A stretch of 64,000 nt of DNA from Streptomyces sp. NBC_00513 (GTDB lineage Bacteria; Actinomycetota; Actinomycetes; Streptomycetales; Streptomycetaceae), in the NCBI RefSeq assembly GCF_041431415.1, contig NZ_CP107845.1, positions 7,068,001 to 7,132,000 of the forward strand, in the 5' to 3' direction. Both the position numbers and the translations under genes were made by a program. Under the pieces are notes generated by a model. That model was given only the letters and a program-made list of their open reading frames with translations. It was not told the origin of the DNA and did not search any database. This document shows, piece by piece, positions 8,615-18,432 of this stretch. Numbering within the stretch: position 1 is the stretch's first letter; each line of letters opens with the position of its first letter.

Positions 8615-11600
8615 CGGGTTCCCTCTCGGTGGTGCCGTTCTCCGGGGAAGCGGGCCGCTTCCGGGGGGCGGTCGCGGTGTCGTCGCCGAGCGCGGAGCGC
8701 ACCAGGGCGGCGTTGCGTTCGGCCGGCTTCTCGTCGAGCATCTCCGCGTGCAGGCCCGCGCCGCGGACCAGCCGGCTGAGGGTGGTGGAGGCGGTGTGCC
8801 AGCTGCCGCGCTGTCCGGCCGCGTAGAACGACGCCTTCGCCTCGTCGGAGATCACGGTGACCGTCGCGTCGACCGCCCCGTGGTTCGGGGTGCGTCCGCA
8901 GTACTCCAGGTAGTCCCTGGCCTGTTCGAGGGTGTGCGCGGTGACGGTCTCGGAGTGGGTGTGGCGGCGCAGGTGGTCCCGCAGTTCGCGCTCGAACGCC
9001 TCGGTGTGCTCGGCGGAGATGCCGTACTCCTCCTCGATGCGGTACGAGTCCACGATCACGACGTGCGCGACCTCGCGCCCCCGCTGTTCGAGCCGCTTGG
9101 CGACCTCGAACGCGAGGTTGCCGCCCAGGGAGTAGCCGACGAGGAGACAGGGCCCCTCGGGGTGAAGTGACTCCACGAGATCGGCGTAACGCACGCTCTT
9201 GTCGCCGTCGACGTGGTTGAAGGCGATCAGTTCGTGCGACCGCAGGTGAGTGGCGAGGTGGCGGTAGACGAGGCCGTGACCGCCGGCCGGCGGGAAGCAG
9301 AAGACGAGTGGTCCCTCGCCCGTGTTGAAGGACAGGTGGGAGAGGTTCCCGGAGATCCGGCCGGTGACGATGTCCTCCACCGTGCGGGACATGCCGTGCA
9401 GGGTGGTCACCTTGAACAGCAGACCGACCGGGATCGCGATGCCGAACTCCTTCTGGAGGCGGTGGATCAGCTCGATCAGGGTGATGGAGCTGCCGCCGGA
9501 ATCGAAGAAGTCGCTGCGCAGACCGACGCGTTCGAGACCGATCACCGCCCTCCAGTGGGCCGCCACGCGCTCCTCGTAGAGCGTGACGGGCGGTTCGTGC
9601 TCCTCCTGCGCGGCCCGGACCCGGGGTGCCGGCAGCGCGTCCGGGTCCACCTTGCCGTTCGAGGTGAGGGGAAGGGCGTCCAGCGCCTCCAGATGGGCCG
9701 GGATGAGGTACGTGGGCAGATGCGCGGCGAGGTGGCGGCGCAGCGCGCGCGGGTCGGGATCGGCGCCGGCGGCGCGGACCACATAGGCGCAGAGCGCCGG
9801 CTCGCCGCCGCGATCGGTGCGGACCACGGCGCAGGCCTCGGCGACCTCGGGAAGAGCCGTCAGCAGGGACTCGATCTCCCCCGGCTCGATGCGGTGGCCG
9901 CGCAACTTGATCTGGGCGTCGGCACGGCCGAGCAGGTGGATGCGGCCCCGGGCGTCCCTGCGCGCCAGGTCCCCGGTGCGGTAGAGCCGCTCGGGGACGG
10001 CGTCGGGCCCCCGGTCCAGCGTGACGGTGACGAAGCGGCCGGCGGTCTGCTCCGGATCGCCGACGTAGCCCAGGGCCAGGCCGGCCCCGCCGGCCCACAG
10101 CTCGCCGGTGACCCCGGTCGGTACGGGCTGCCGGCGGGAGTCGAGGACGTGCAGCACGCAGTTGGGCAGCGGGGTGCCGATGGGGACCGTGCTGTTCGGA
10201 TCGAGGTCGTCGGTGGGGCCCTCGAAACAGGCGCTGTCGACGGTGGCCTCGGTCAGGCCGTAGGAGTTGACGACCCGGGTGTCCGGGCCGCAGAGTCCGC
10301 GCAGCCGCTCGTACTCCGCGACCTTCCACGTGTCGGACCCGACGATCATCAGCCGCATGAAGTCCAGCCGGTGACCGCCCTCCTCGCAGTGGGTCATCAG
10401 CGCGCGGACGACGGCGGGGACGAACTCGGCGTGGTCGACCCCCTCCGCGACCATCGACTCGTGCAGCCGCGCCGTGTTGAGGAGCAGCTCGCGATCGGCG
10501 AGGACGAGCCGGCCGCCCGAGCACAGGGCGCGGGTCAGGTCGCCGGTGAAGACGTCGAAGGACACCCCGGCCATCTGCAGGTGGACACCCGGGGCGGTGT
10601 CCAGTTCGTATTCCTCGCGCCAGGCGGCGCAGAGGGCCGAGAGGGCGCCGTGGGACACCTCCACGGCCTTGGGCCGGCCCGTCGATCCGGAGGTGTGGAC
10701 GACGTATGCCGGTGTGTCCGCGCCCACGGGCGCGTCGTCGGCGGGGGAGCCGGCGCCGCGGGCCGGGTCCACCGCGTCCCGCGCCATGACGTCGGTGAGG
10801 AACGAGGCGCCGGGTACGTCCAGCCGCTCGGCGCCCGTCGGGTCGGTGAGGACCAGCCGCGCGGCCGCGTTGCCCGCCATGAAGGCGAGCCGCTCCGCGG
10901 GATGGTCGGGATCGAGGGGCAGGTAGGCGGCCCCGGCGCGCAGTACGGCCAACAGCGCGACGATCAGCTCGGGCGACTTCGGCAGGCACACCGCGACGAC
11001 GCCGCCGCCCGCTCCCCGGGCCCGCAGCCGCGCGGCCAGAACGCCGGAGGCACGTTCCAGCTCCGCGTAGGTCATGTGGCGGGCGACCCCCTCGGGGTCC
11101 GCGGCGGGGACCGTGATCGCCACGGCGTCCGGGGTACGGGCCGCCGCCCGCGCGAACAGACGGTGAACCGGTGGCTCCGGGGCCAGGACGGGACCCCTCG
11201 TGGCCGGGCCGTGCAGGATCTCGCGCCGTTCGAGATCGCCGAGCATGTCGAGTTCCGCCGCGGCACGCCCGCCCGGGGCGCGGGTCAGGGCGTCGAGGAG
11301 ATTGCGGTAGTGGCCGACCAGCCGCCGGGCGGTCTCGGGCCGGAACAGGTCGGTGTTGTACTTCAGGACGCAGTGGAAGCGACGCTCGGACTCGTCCTCG
11401 TACGCCGACAGCGTCAGGTCGAACTGACCCTCCTCCTCGGGTAGTTCGATGTAGTCGAGGTGGTAGCCGTACTGCTGCGAGGACACCTTGTGGGCGAGCA
11501 GGATGAACATCGCCTGGAAGACCGCCGAGCGGCCCGGGTCGTGCTGGAGGCCCAACTTCTCGACCAACAGGACGAACGGGTACTCCTGGTGGTCGATCCC

Positions 11601-14600
11601 CCCGAGCACCGTCCTGCGGACCTGGGCCAGCAGGTCGGCGACGGTCGGGTCACCGCCCAGGTTCGCGTACAGCGGCAGGGGGTTGACGAAGTAGCCGTAC
11701 ACGGACGACAGGTCCTCGTCCGTGCGCCCGGTCACCGGGCTGCCGACGACGACGTCGTCCTGACCGGAATGGCGGTGCAGCAGCAGGTGGTAGGCGCCCA
11801 GCAGCACCATGAAGACGGTCACGTCGTGTTCGCGGGCCAGGGCGTGGACCCGGGCGCTGAGGTCCTCGTCGAGGACGAAGAACTCGGAGGCGCCGTTGTG
11901 GGTCTGCACGGGGGGCCGGGGCGCGTCGGTGTGGAGGGTGAGCGGCGGGACCTCGGCGGGCAGCGCGCCGCGCCAGTAGTCCAGCATCCGGTCGGCGTCG
12001 GGCGACGCCAGGAACCGGTTCTGCCGGTTCAGGAAGTCGACGTACCGGCCGCGGACGGGCGGCAGGTCGACGACAGGGCCCGTACGCAGGCCTTCGTACA
12101 GGGCGAGGAGTTCCTCGATGAAGGTGAAGGTGGAGATCGCGTCGGAGACGATGTGATGGACCGCCTTCATCAGCACCCAGCGGTCCGGACCGCGCCGGAA
12201 CAACCGGAAGCGCATCAGGCGGTCGTGCGCGAGATCGTACGGCCTGCGGTACTCCCCGACGATCAGCTCGCGGATCTCGTCCCAGTCCATGCCCTCGACG
12301 TCGAAGACCTCGGTGTCCGGCTCGACGCAGTCGCGGACGACCTGGATCGGCCGGCCGTCCTCCATGACGAAGTTGGCCCGCAGCACCGGGTGACGGGCCA
12401 CCAGGGTGCGCACGGCGGCGGTCATCAACTCGGGGTCGATCTCGGTGCGGACCTCGACGGCGCCGCCGATGTTGTACGCGAAGCCGTCCGGATGGAGCTG
12501 CTTCAGGAACCACAGGGCCTTCTGGTTCTGGGTCAGGGGGTGGCGGGACGGGTCCTCGTGGACCTCCACGGCCGCCGAGACGTCCGGAACCTCCGCCCTC
12601 GCGGCGAGTTCTCCGGTGGCCTCGTGGAGATGGACCGTCAGCTCGCGCAGCGGGGCTCCGCTGAGGAGCGCCACGACCGGCAGTGCGACCCCGGTCGCCG
12701 CCTGGATCCTTGCCCGCAGCTCCATGGCGAGGAGCGAGTCGATGCCGTGGGCGGTGAGGCCGGCGTCCGGGTCGAGCTGATCGGTGCTCATCCGCAGTAC
12801 GGCCGACGCGCAGCCGAGGAAGCGGTCCGCGACGAGCCGGGCGCGCTCCTCCTCGTCGACGGCGGAACGGAACCGGTCCAGGTAGTCGCCCTGTTCGTCC
12901 CGCGCCCCGCCATCCGCGGCGGACAGGCCGGGGGCCGTGGCCTTGGCGGCCTCGGCGGCGAGGCTCCTGACCAGCGGGGGCGGCGACGGGTACCAGGCGA
13001 GGAACGTCTTCCAGTCGACGACGGTGGCGATCAGGAGCTGGGCGCGGTCCTGGCCGAGGACCCGCTCCAGGACGGCCATGCCCGCGGACGGGGAGAGCGA
13101 GCTCATGCCCCGGACGGTGCGGTAGTGCTCGACCAGGCTCAACTCCTCGATCATGCCGGTCGCCCAGGGCCCCCAGTCCAGGCTGAGCGCGGGCAGCCCC
13201 CGGGACCTGCGGTGATGGGCCAGGGCGTCCAGGAAGGCATTGCCCGCCGCGTAGTTCGACTGACCCGTGGTGGTGAGCAGGGACGCCACGGAGGCGAAGA
13301 GGACGAAGTGGTCGAGCGGCTCGTCGCGCAGATGGTGGTGCAGGAGCCAGGCCCCCGCGACCTTCGGGTCGACGACGCGGTCGTACGCGTCCCGGTCCAC
13401 GGCCCGCACCGGGGTGTCGCGCACATGCCCGGCGAGGTGGAAGACGCCCCGTACCGGGGGAGCGTCCCGGTCCCGGTGGTCGGCCAGCCAACGCGTCCAG
13501 GCGCGCTCGTCGGAGATGTCGAGGGCGGCATGCACCGGGTGGGCGCCGAGCGCCTCCAACTCCTTGACGAAACGGACCGCGGAGTTCGCCGGGGAGCCCG
13601 GGTCGAGGGCGCGCCAAGTGGCGCGGTCGGGGAGTTCCGTGCGGCCGACGAGGATCAGGTGCCGGGCACCCCGGTGGACGAGGTAGCGGCACAGCAGCCT
13701 GCCCAACGCCCCGAACGCACCGGTGACGAGGTACGCGCCGTCCGGGCGCAGCCGGGGCGGGAAGGGGCGCGTGAGGCCCTCGGGGCGGGCGAGGGCGCTG
13801 ACGAGGCGGCGGCCCTCGCGCAGGGCCACCTCGTCCTGCGGCAGGTCCGGGGTGGGCGGGGCGAGGATCTCGCGCAGCAGCGCCTCGGCGTCGGCCGGCG
13901 CTCCCCCGGCCCGCGCCCCGTCGGCTTTCGCGGACCGCGGGACGGACTCGTCCGGGGTGCCCGCCGGGGGGAGCGGCAGGTCGATCAGTTTGCCGCGGTG
14001 GGCGGTCAGCTCCTGGTGGCGCAGCACACGGCCGATGCCCCAGACGGGGGCGCCGAGCGGTTCCACGGGCTCCCCGGGGACGGCCGCCTGGGCACCCCGG
14101 GTGACCAGGTGCAGGGCGGACGGCGCGGCCGACTGCCCCGGGTCGTCCTGAAGGGCCTGGGCCAGGGCGACGACGGAGTAGCCGCCCAGCGTGCTGTGCG
14201 CGTCGAGTCGTCCCCGATCGCTGTCGTCCAGGGCGGGCAGGTCCAGGTTCCACAGGTGGACGAGGGTGTCGAGGGCCGGACCGCGGGCGGCGGTGAGGTC
14301 GGCGAGCAACCTGCGGAGGTCGTCGGCACTGCCCGGGACCACCCGGGAGTCCCGTCCGTCCGGGTCGAAGGCGTAGCCGTCACCCGGACGCACCAGGTGG
14401 CAGTGCGCGCCGCTCGTGACGGCGAGGGCGGCGAGGTGGTCCGCCACCCCGCCGGGCTCGTCCGCGAACAGCAGCCACGTGCCGCGGGCCGGCGGGCTCG
14501 GGTCCGCGTCCGATGCCGTGTCCGCGTCAGGACCGCCGGACACCCGGGGTGCTTCCGTCCAGGTGAGTTCGGCGAGCCATCCGTCGATGGTGGAGACGCC

Positions 14601-17600
14601 CACCGTGGCCGACACCTGTTCCACGTCGGCGGCGCGGAAGCCGCGGACGTGTCCGAGCGGTTCGCCGTTCTCGGTGTAGAGGGCGATGTCTCCGACGAGC
14701 TCGTCCTTCGCCCGCCGTGTGACGGTGGCGTGCGCCCACAGCGGCCGGTCGCCGACCGGGGCCGTGCGTACCGCGTCGATGGTGAGCGGCAGGAGCATCC
14801 CGTCCCCGGGTTCCGCTTCCGCGGAGGGGAGTCCGGCCACGAGCAGGGTCTGGAAGCAGGCGTCGAGCAGGACCGGGTGGACGTGGTGGTCGGCGGCGCC
14901 GTCGACGCACGCGGGTGGTCGGATCAGGGCGAGGGCCTCGCCCGGTGTCCGCCAGACCTCCGCGATGCCCCGGAACGCCGGGCCGTAGTCGTAGCCGAGT
15001 GCGCTCAACGTGTCATAACACGCGGTGGCGTCCAGGCGCAGGTCCGCCCGGGCCCGGACCGACTCCCCGTCCAGCGGGGCGGTGCGAGCGGCCGGGACGC
15101 CGCCACGCACCACGCCGAGCGCGTGAACGGTCGCGGCCTCGCCACCGGTCGCGACGGTGAAGGCGCAGGTCTGCGCGGAGAGCGACAACTGGACGGCGCG
15201 GGGCGCGTCGTCGGGCAGGAAGAGCGCCTTGCGCAGTTCGATGTCCCCCAGCTCGGCGTCCGTGCCACCGGTCAGGGTGCGCAGCGCCTGGTACGCCATT
15301 TCGACGTATCCGGCCGCCGGGAACAACGTCTGCCCCTGGATGCGGTGATCGGCGAGGTAGGGCGTGCTCTCCACGTCGAGCGCCACCTCCCAGGCGGGCT
15401 CCGCGGTGGCCAGCCGCCGCCCCAGCAGCGGATGGTCGACCCGGCCCAGCCTGATCTGCGCCACGGGGGCCGGTTCGGTCCAGTACCGGTCCCGCTTCCA
15501 TGGATAGCGAGGCAGCGGAACCCGCCGCCCGCGCGGGTGGAGGGCCTCCCAGTCGACGGCGCAGCCGAGGGCGTACAAGGCGGCCAGGGAGGTGGTGAAG
15601 CGCAGGGCCTCGCCTTCGGCGCGGCGGATCGACGCCAGGGTGGTGACGCTCTGGTGCGGACCCCCGGTCACGGTCGTGGTCGTGGTCGCGGAAGTGAACG
15701 CGGTCGCCGGGTCGCTCTCGCGGGCGGCGAAGCACTCCTTGACGGAGTGTCCGAGCACCGGGTGGGGCCCGATCTCCAGAAAGGTGCGGTGCCCGTCGTC
15801 GAGCATGGCGTCGACGGCGGAGCGGAAGCGGACGGTGTCACGGACGTTGTTCCACCAGTAACCCGCGTCGAGTTCGGGCCCCTTCGCGCGCCCCTCCCGG
15901 CCGGTGAGGTAGAGGGGCAGCCGCGCGGGACGCGGTTCGATCCCGGCGAGCTCCGACAACAGTTCGGTCCGGATCTCCTCCATCGCGGCGCTGTGGTAAG
16001 GGACTTGTACGTCCAGGAACCTGGCGAACACACCGTCGGAACGGAGCGCTTCCGCGTACTCGGTGAGGGCCGCGCGCTCGCCGGCGAGGGTCAGTGCCCC
16101 GGGGCTGTTCACGGCGGCGACGGACAGACGGTCCCCGAAGGGCGCCGCACGCCGTGACGCCTCGTCCTCGGACAGGCCGACGGCGAGCATGGTGCCCCTG
16201 TTCGCGAGCCGGTGCTGCAGGCGGCTGCGGTGCAGGACGATCCGTACGGCGTCCCGCAGGCTGTAGACCCCGGCCTCGTGGAACGCGGCGACCTCGCCCG
16301 TGCTGTGGCCGACCACCGCGCCGGGGTGTACCCCGTGGGCGTGCCAGAGGGCGGCGAGGCCGACCTGGACGGCGAAGTTGGCGGGCTGGGCAAGCCATGT
16401 CAGCGCCATCCGGGACACGTCCTCGGCGGCGTTCAGTTCGGCGGTCAGCGACCAGCCGGCCTGTGCGACGATCTCCCGATCGACGGCCTCGACGGCCTCC
16501 CGGTAGACGGGCGAGGTCTCGAACAGCTCTCGTCCCATGGCCCACCACTGCGGCCCCATGCCGGTGAAGACCCAGGCCGGTGAGGTCGGTTGTCCCTCAC
16601 GGTGCCGGCCGAGCAGGACACGGGGGTGCTCCTCGCCCCGGACGTACGCCGCCAACGCCTCGTCCAGATCGTGACGTGTCTCGTACACCACGGACAGCCG
16701 GGCGTCGTGATGCTGCCGGTGCCGGGCGAGGGAATGGGCGAGGTCCGTGAGGGAGACGGAGGCATCCGCGGGGACTGCCGAGGGCGTGCCCGGGTCCGCC
16801 AGCTCCTCCCTGACGGCCTCGGCCAGCGCCGGCAGCACGGAGATGTCGTGAGTGCTGAGCGGCAGCACACGGAAGGGGAGTTCGGCGTCCGGACGTTGCT
16901 CGGGCACCGGCGTCGGGGCGTCCTCGGCCACGGGCCGGGGCGCCGGGGGCGCCTCCTCGAGCAGTACGTGGGCGTTGGTGCCACCGAAGCCGAAGGAGTT
17001 GACGCCCGCGCGGGCCGGCCCCTCGTGAGCGGGCCACGGAGTGACCCGGACCGGGATCTCATAGGGCGCGGCGTCCAGGTCGATCGCCGGATTGATGCGT
17101 TCCAGATTGATGTGCGGAGGGATCAGCCGGTGTTCGAGACTGAGGGCGGTCTTGATGAGACCGGCGATGCCGGCGGCCGACTCGGTGTGCCCGATGTTCG
17201 TCTTGACGGAACCGACGTAGCACGCGGCGCCCGGCTCGCGCCCCACGGCGAGGGCTCTCGCCAGCGCGTTCGCCTCGACCGGGTCTCCCACCGGAGTGGA
17301 GGTGCCGTGGGCCTCCACGTACTGGAGGTTGCCCGGGGTGATCCCGGCCCGTGCGCAGACCTGCTCGATCAGTGCGGTCTGGGCGTCGGCGCTGGGGACG
17401 GTGATGCCGTTGGTCCGCCCGTCCTGGTTGACACCGGTCTCCGTGATCACGGCGTGGATCGGGTCGCCGTCGCGGACCGCGTCCGCGAGGAGTTTGAGGA
17501 CCACGATCCCCACGCCCTCGGCCCGGACGTAGCCGTCGGCTCCGGCGTCGAAGGTTCGCGAGCGGCCCTCGGGCGAGAGGAAGCCGCCCTTGGTCTCGGC

Positions 17601-18284
17601 GATGGTGTACTGCGGTGTCAGATGCAGCAGCGTGCCGCCGGCCAGCGCCAGTGAGCTCTCGCCGCGTCGCAGACTCTCACACGCGAGGTGCACGGCCACG
17701 AGCGAGGAACTGCAGGCGGAGTCGATGGACAGGCTCGGGCCGCGGAAGTCGAAGCAGTGCGAGAGCCGGTTCGAGACCATCGTCATCATCGTGCCGGTCG
17801 CCGTATGCGCTTCGAGGGTGTCGAACCGCAGGTCGGAGAACTGCAGGATCTTGTAGTCGAGGGTGAACGCCCCGACGAACACCCCCACGTCCCGCCCGGC
17901 CAGCTCGCCGGGCTTCTGCCCGCCGTCCTCCAGGGCCTCCCAGGCGACCTCCAGGAGCTTGCGTTGCTGGGGGTCCATGGCGTGCGCCTCGCGAGGGCTG
18001 ATGCCGAAGAACGCCGGGTCGAACTCGTCGAAGCCGTCGATGTAGCCGCCGCGTCCGCCCACGAGCCGCCCGGGTTTCGCCTTGTCCCTGCTGCCCAGAC
18101 CGGCCGCGTCGTATCTGTCGGTCGGTGTCGCGGTGATGCAGTCCTTCCCCTCGACCAGATTGCGCCAGAACGACCGGTGGTCGTTCGCTCCACCAGGCAA
18201 ACGGCAGCCGATGCCGACGAGGGCGATCTTCTCGGGGGGCGCTGCGGGAGTGGGCGGCGGGGACGTACGGGCTTGTGCAGACAT
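8604..18284 (-). CDS. ftdB: Iterative hybrid PKS-NRPS for a polycyclic tetramate macrolactam
   Basis: A 3,226-residue one-module megasynthase. Domains in order, with approximate key residues: KS (active Cys in DSACSSSL, ~188; HGTSTPVGDP; NIGHTES), AT (GHSTGE, ~658; VPYHS), DH (HRIQGQTLFP, ~980; DACFQ), KR (GAFGALG, ~1521; SNYAAGNAF, ~1675), ACP (HGIDSLL, ~1848), C (HHIVSDA, ~2045), A (HTSGSTGRPK, ~2535; YGLTEAT; NGKVD), PCP (GGSS, ~2928), TE (GYSLGGN, ~3052). No ER or MT is visible. By-eye A-domain code is D-V-G-E-M-V-S-V-D-K, close to ornithine codes. Known homologues use the single PKS module iteratively for two polyene chains, join both to ornithine, and the TE releases a tetramate. ATG at 18284 has AAGGA 7 nt upstream. 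Neighbours confirm the PTM assignment. Confidence 0.95.
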   Translation of the reverse strand: MSAQARTSPPPTPAAPPEKIALVGIGCRLPGGANDHRSFWRNLVEGKDCITATPTDRYDAAGLGSRDKAKPGRLVGGRGGYIDGFDEFDPAFFGISPREAHAMDPQQRKLLEVAWEALEDGGQKPGELAGRDVGVFVGAFTLDYKILQFSDLRFDTLEAHTATGTMMTMVSNRLSHCFDFRGPSLSIDSACSSSLVAVHLACESLRRGESSLALAGGTLLHLTPQYTIAETKGGFLSPEGRSRTFDAGADGYVRAEGVGIVVLKLLADAVRDGDPIHAVITETGVNQDGRTNGITVPSADAQTALIEQVCARAGITPGNLQYVEAHGTSTPVGDPVEANALARALAVGREPGAACYVGSVKTNIGHTESAAGIAGLIKTALSLEHRLIPPHINLERINPAIDLDAAPYEIPVRVTPWPAHEGPARAGVNSFGFGGTNAHVLLEEAPPAPRPVAEDAPTPVPEQRPDAELPFRVLPLSTHDISVLPALAEAVREELADPGTPSAVPADASVSLTDLAHSLARHRQHHDARLSVVYETRHDLDEALAAYVRGEEHPRVLLGRHREGQPTSPAWVFTGMGPQWWAMGRELFETSPVYREAVEAVDREIVAQAGWSLTAELNAAEDVSRMALTWLAQPANFAVQVGLAALWHAHGVHPGAVVGHSTGEVAAFHEAGVYSLRDAVRIVLHRSRLQHRLANRGTMLAVGLSEDEASRRAAPFGDRLSVAAVNSPGALTLAGERAALTEYAEALRSDGVFARFLDVQVPYHSAAMEEIRTELLSELAGIEPRPARLPLYLTGREGRAKGPELDAGYWWNNVRDTVRFRSAVDAMLDDGHRTFLEIGPHPVLGHSVKECFAARESDPATAFTSATTTTTVTGGPHQSVTTLASIRRAEGEALRFTTSLAALYALGCAVDWEALHPRGRRVPLPRYPWKRDRYWTEPAPVAQIRLGRVDHPLLGRRLATAEPAWEVALDVESTPYLADHRIQGQTLFPAAGYVEMAYQALRTLTGGTDAELGDIELRKALFLPDDAPRAVQLSLSAQTCAFTVATGGEAATVHALGVVRGGVPAARTAPLDGESVRARADLRLDATACYDTLSALGYDYGPAFRGIAEVWRTPGEALALIRPPACVDGAADHHVHPVLLDACFQTLLVAGLPSAEAEPGDGMLLPLTIDAVRTAPVGDRPLWAHATVTRRAKDELVGDIALYTENGEPLGHVRGFRAADVEQVSATVGVSTIDGWLAELTWTEAPRVSGGPDADTASDADPSPPARGTWLLFADEPGGVADHLAALAVTSGAHCHLVRPGDGYAFDPDGRDSRVVPGSADDLRRLLADLTAARGPALDTLVHLWNLDLPALDDSDRGRLDAHSTLGGYSVVALAQALQDDPGQSAAPSALHLVTRGAQAAVPGEPVEPLGAPVWGIGRVLRHQELTAHRGKLIDLPLPPAGTPDESVPRSAKADGARAGGAPADAEALLREILAPPTPDLPQDEVALREGRRLVSALARPEGLTRPFPPRLRPDGAYLVTGAFGALGRLLCRYLVHRGARHLILVGRTELPDRATWRALDPGSPANSAVRFVKELEALGAHPVHAALDISDERAWTRWLADHRDRDAPPVRGVFHLAGHVRDTPVRAVDRDAYDRVVDPKVAGAWLLHHHLRDEPLDHFVLFASVASLLTTTGQSNYAAGNAFLDALAHHRRSRGLPALSLDWGPWATGMIEELSLVEHYRTVRGMSSLSPSAGMAVLERVLGQDRAQLLIATVVDWKTFLAWYPSPPPLVRSLAAEAAKATAPGLSAADGGARDEQGDYLDRFRSAVDEEERARLVADRFLGCASAVLRMSTDQLDPDAGLTAHGIDSLLAMELRARIQAATGVALPVVALLSGAPLRELTVHLHEATGELAARAEVPDVSAAVEVHEDPSRHPLTQNQKALWFLKQLHPDGFAYNIGGAVEVRTEIDPELMTAAVRTLVARHPVLRANFVMEDGRPIQVVRDCVEPDTEVFDVEGMDWDEIRELIVGEYRRPYDLAHDRLMRFRLFRRGPDRWVLMKAVHHIVSDAISTFTFIEELLALYEGLRTGPVVDLPPVRGRYVDFLNRQNRFLASPDADRMLDYWRGALPAEVPPLTLHTDAPRPPVQTHNGASEFFVLDEDLSARVHALAREHDVTVFMVLLGAYHLLLHRHSGQDDVVVGSPVTGRTDEDLSSVYGYFVNPLPLYANLGGDPTVADLLAQVRRTVLGGIDHQEYPFVLLVEKLGLQHDPGRSAVFQAMFILLAHKVSSQQYGYHLDYIELPEEEGQFDLTLSAYEDESERRFHCVLKYNTDLFRPETARRLVGHYRNLLDALTRAPGGRAAAELDMLGDLERREILHGPATRGPVLAPEPPVHRLFARAAARTPDAVAITVPAADPEGVARHMTYAELERASGVLAARLRARGAGGGVVAVCLPKSPELIVALLAVLRAGAAYLPLDPDHPAERLAFMAGNAAARLVLTDPTGAERLDVPGASFLTDVMARDAVDPARGAGSPADDAPVGADTPAYVVHTSGSTGRPKAVEVSHGALSALCAAWREEYELDTAPGVHLQMAGVSFDVFTGDLTRALCSGGRLVLADRELLLNTARLHESMVAEGVDHAEFVPAVVRALMTHCEEGGHRLDFMRLMIVGSDTWKVAEYERLRGLCGPDTRVVNSYGLTEATVDSACFEGPTDDLDPNSTVPIGTPLPNCVLHVLDSRRQPVPTGVTGELWAGGAGLALGYVGDPEQTAGRFVTVTLDRGPDAVPERLYRTGDLARRDARGRIHLLGRADAQIKLRGHRIEPGEIESLLTALPEVAEACAVVRTDRGGEPALCAYVVRAAGADPDPRALRRHLAAHLPTYLIPAHLEALDALPLTSNGKVDPDALPAPRVRAAQEEHEPPVTLYEERVAAHWRAVIGLERVGLRSDFFDSGGSSITLIELIHRLQKEFGIAIPVGLLFKVTTLHGMSRTVEDIVTGRISGNLSHLSFNTGEGPLVFCFPPAGGHGLVYRHLATHLRSHELIAFNHVDGDKSVRYADLVESLHPEGPCLLVGYSLGGNLAFEVAKRLEQRGREVAHVVIVDSYRIEEEYGISAEHTEAFERELRDHLRRHTHSETVTAHTLEQARDYLEYCGRTPNHGAVDATVTVISDEAKASFYAAGQRGSWHTASTTLSRLVRGAGLHAEMLDEKPAERNAALVRSALGDDTATAPRKRPASPENGTTEREPDGA

Positions 18285-18432
18285 GAGCGTTCCTTGAGTC
18301 GTGAAAACGGGCGCACGAAGGGGAGCGGCGCGCGCCGCACGAGCGTGAGCGGGCGGGAAACAGGCGTGAGCGGCTCGGAAGCGGAGGGGAGCGGTGAGGC
18401 GGAGCGGGGGAGACGCGCGGGAGTGGAGCCCC

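Noticed and set aside
5102..8779. Long plus-strand open frames opposite the flavoenzymes
   Set aside because: Antisense shadows without ribosome sites or recognisable domains.
11460..16157. 1,565-codon open frame on the plus strand
   Set aside because: It lies antisense to the PKS-NRPS. It has no domain, is rich in Gly, Val, Gln and Arg, and is typical of high-GC antisense frames.
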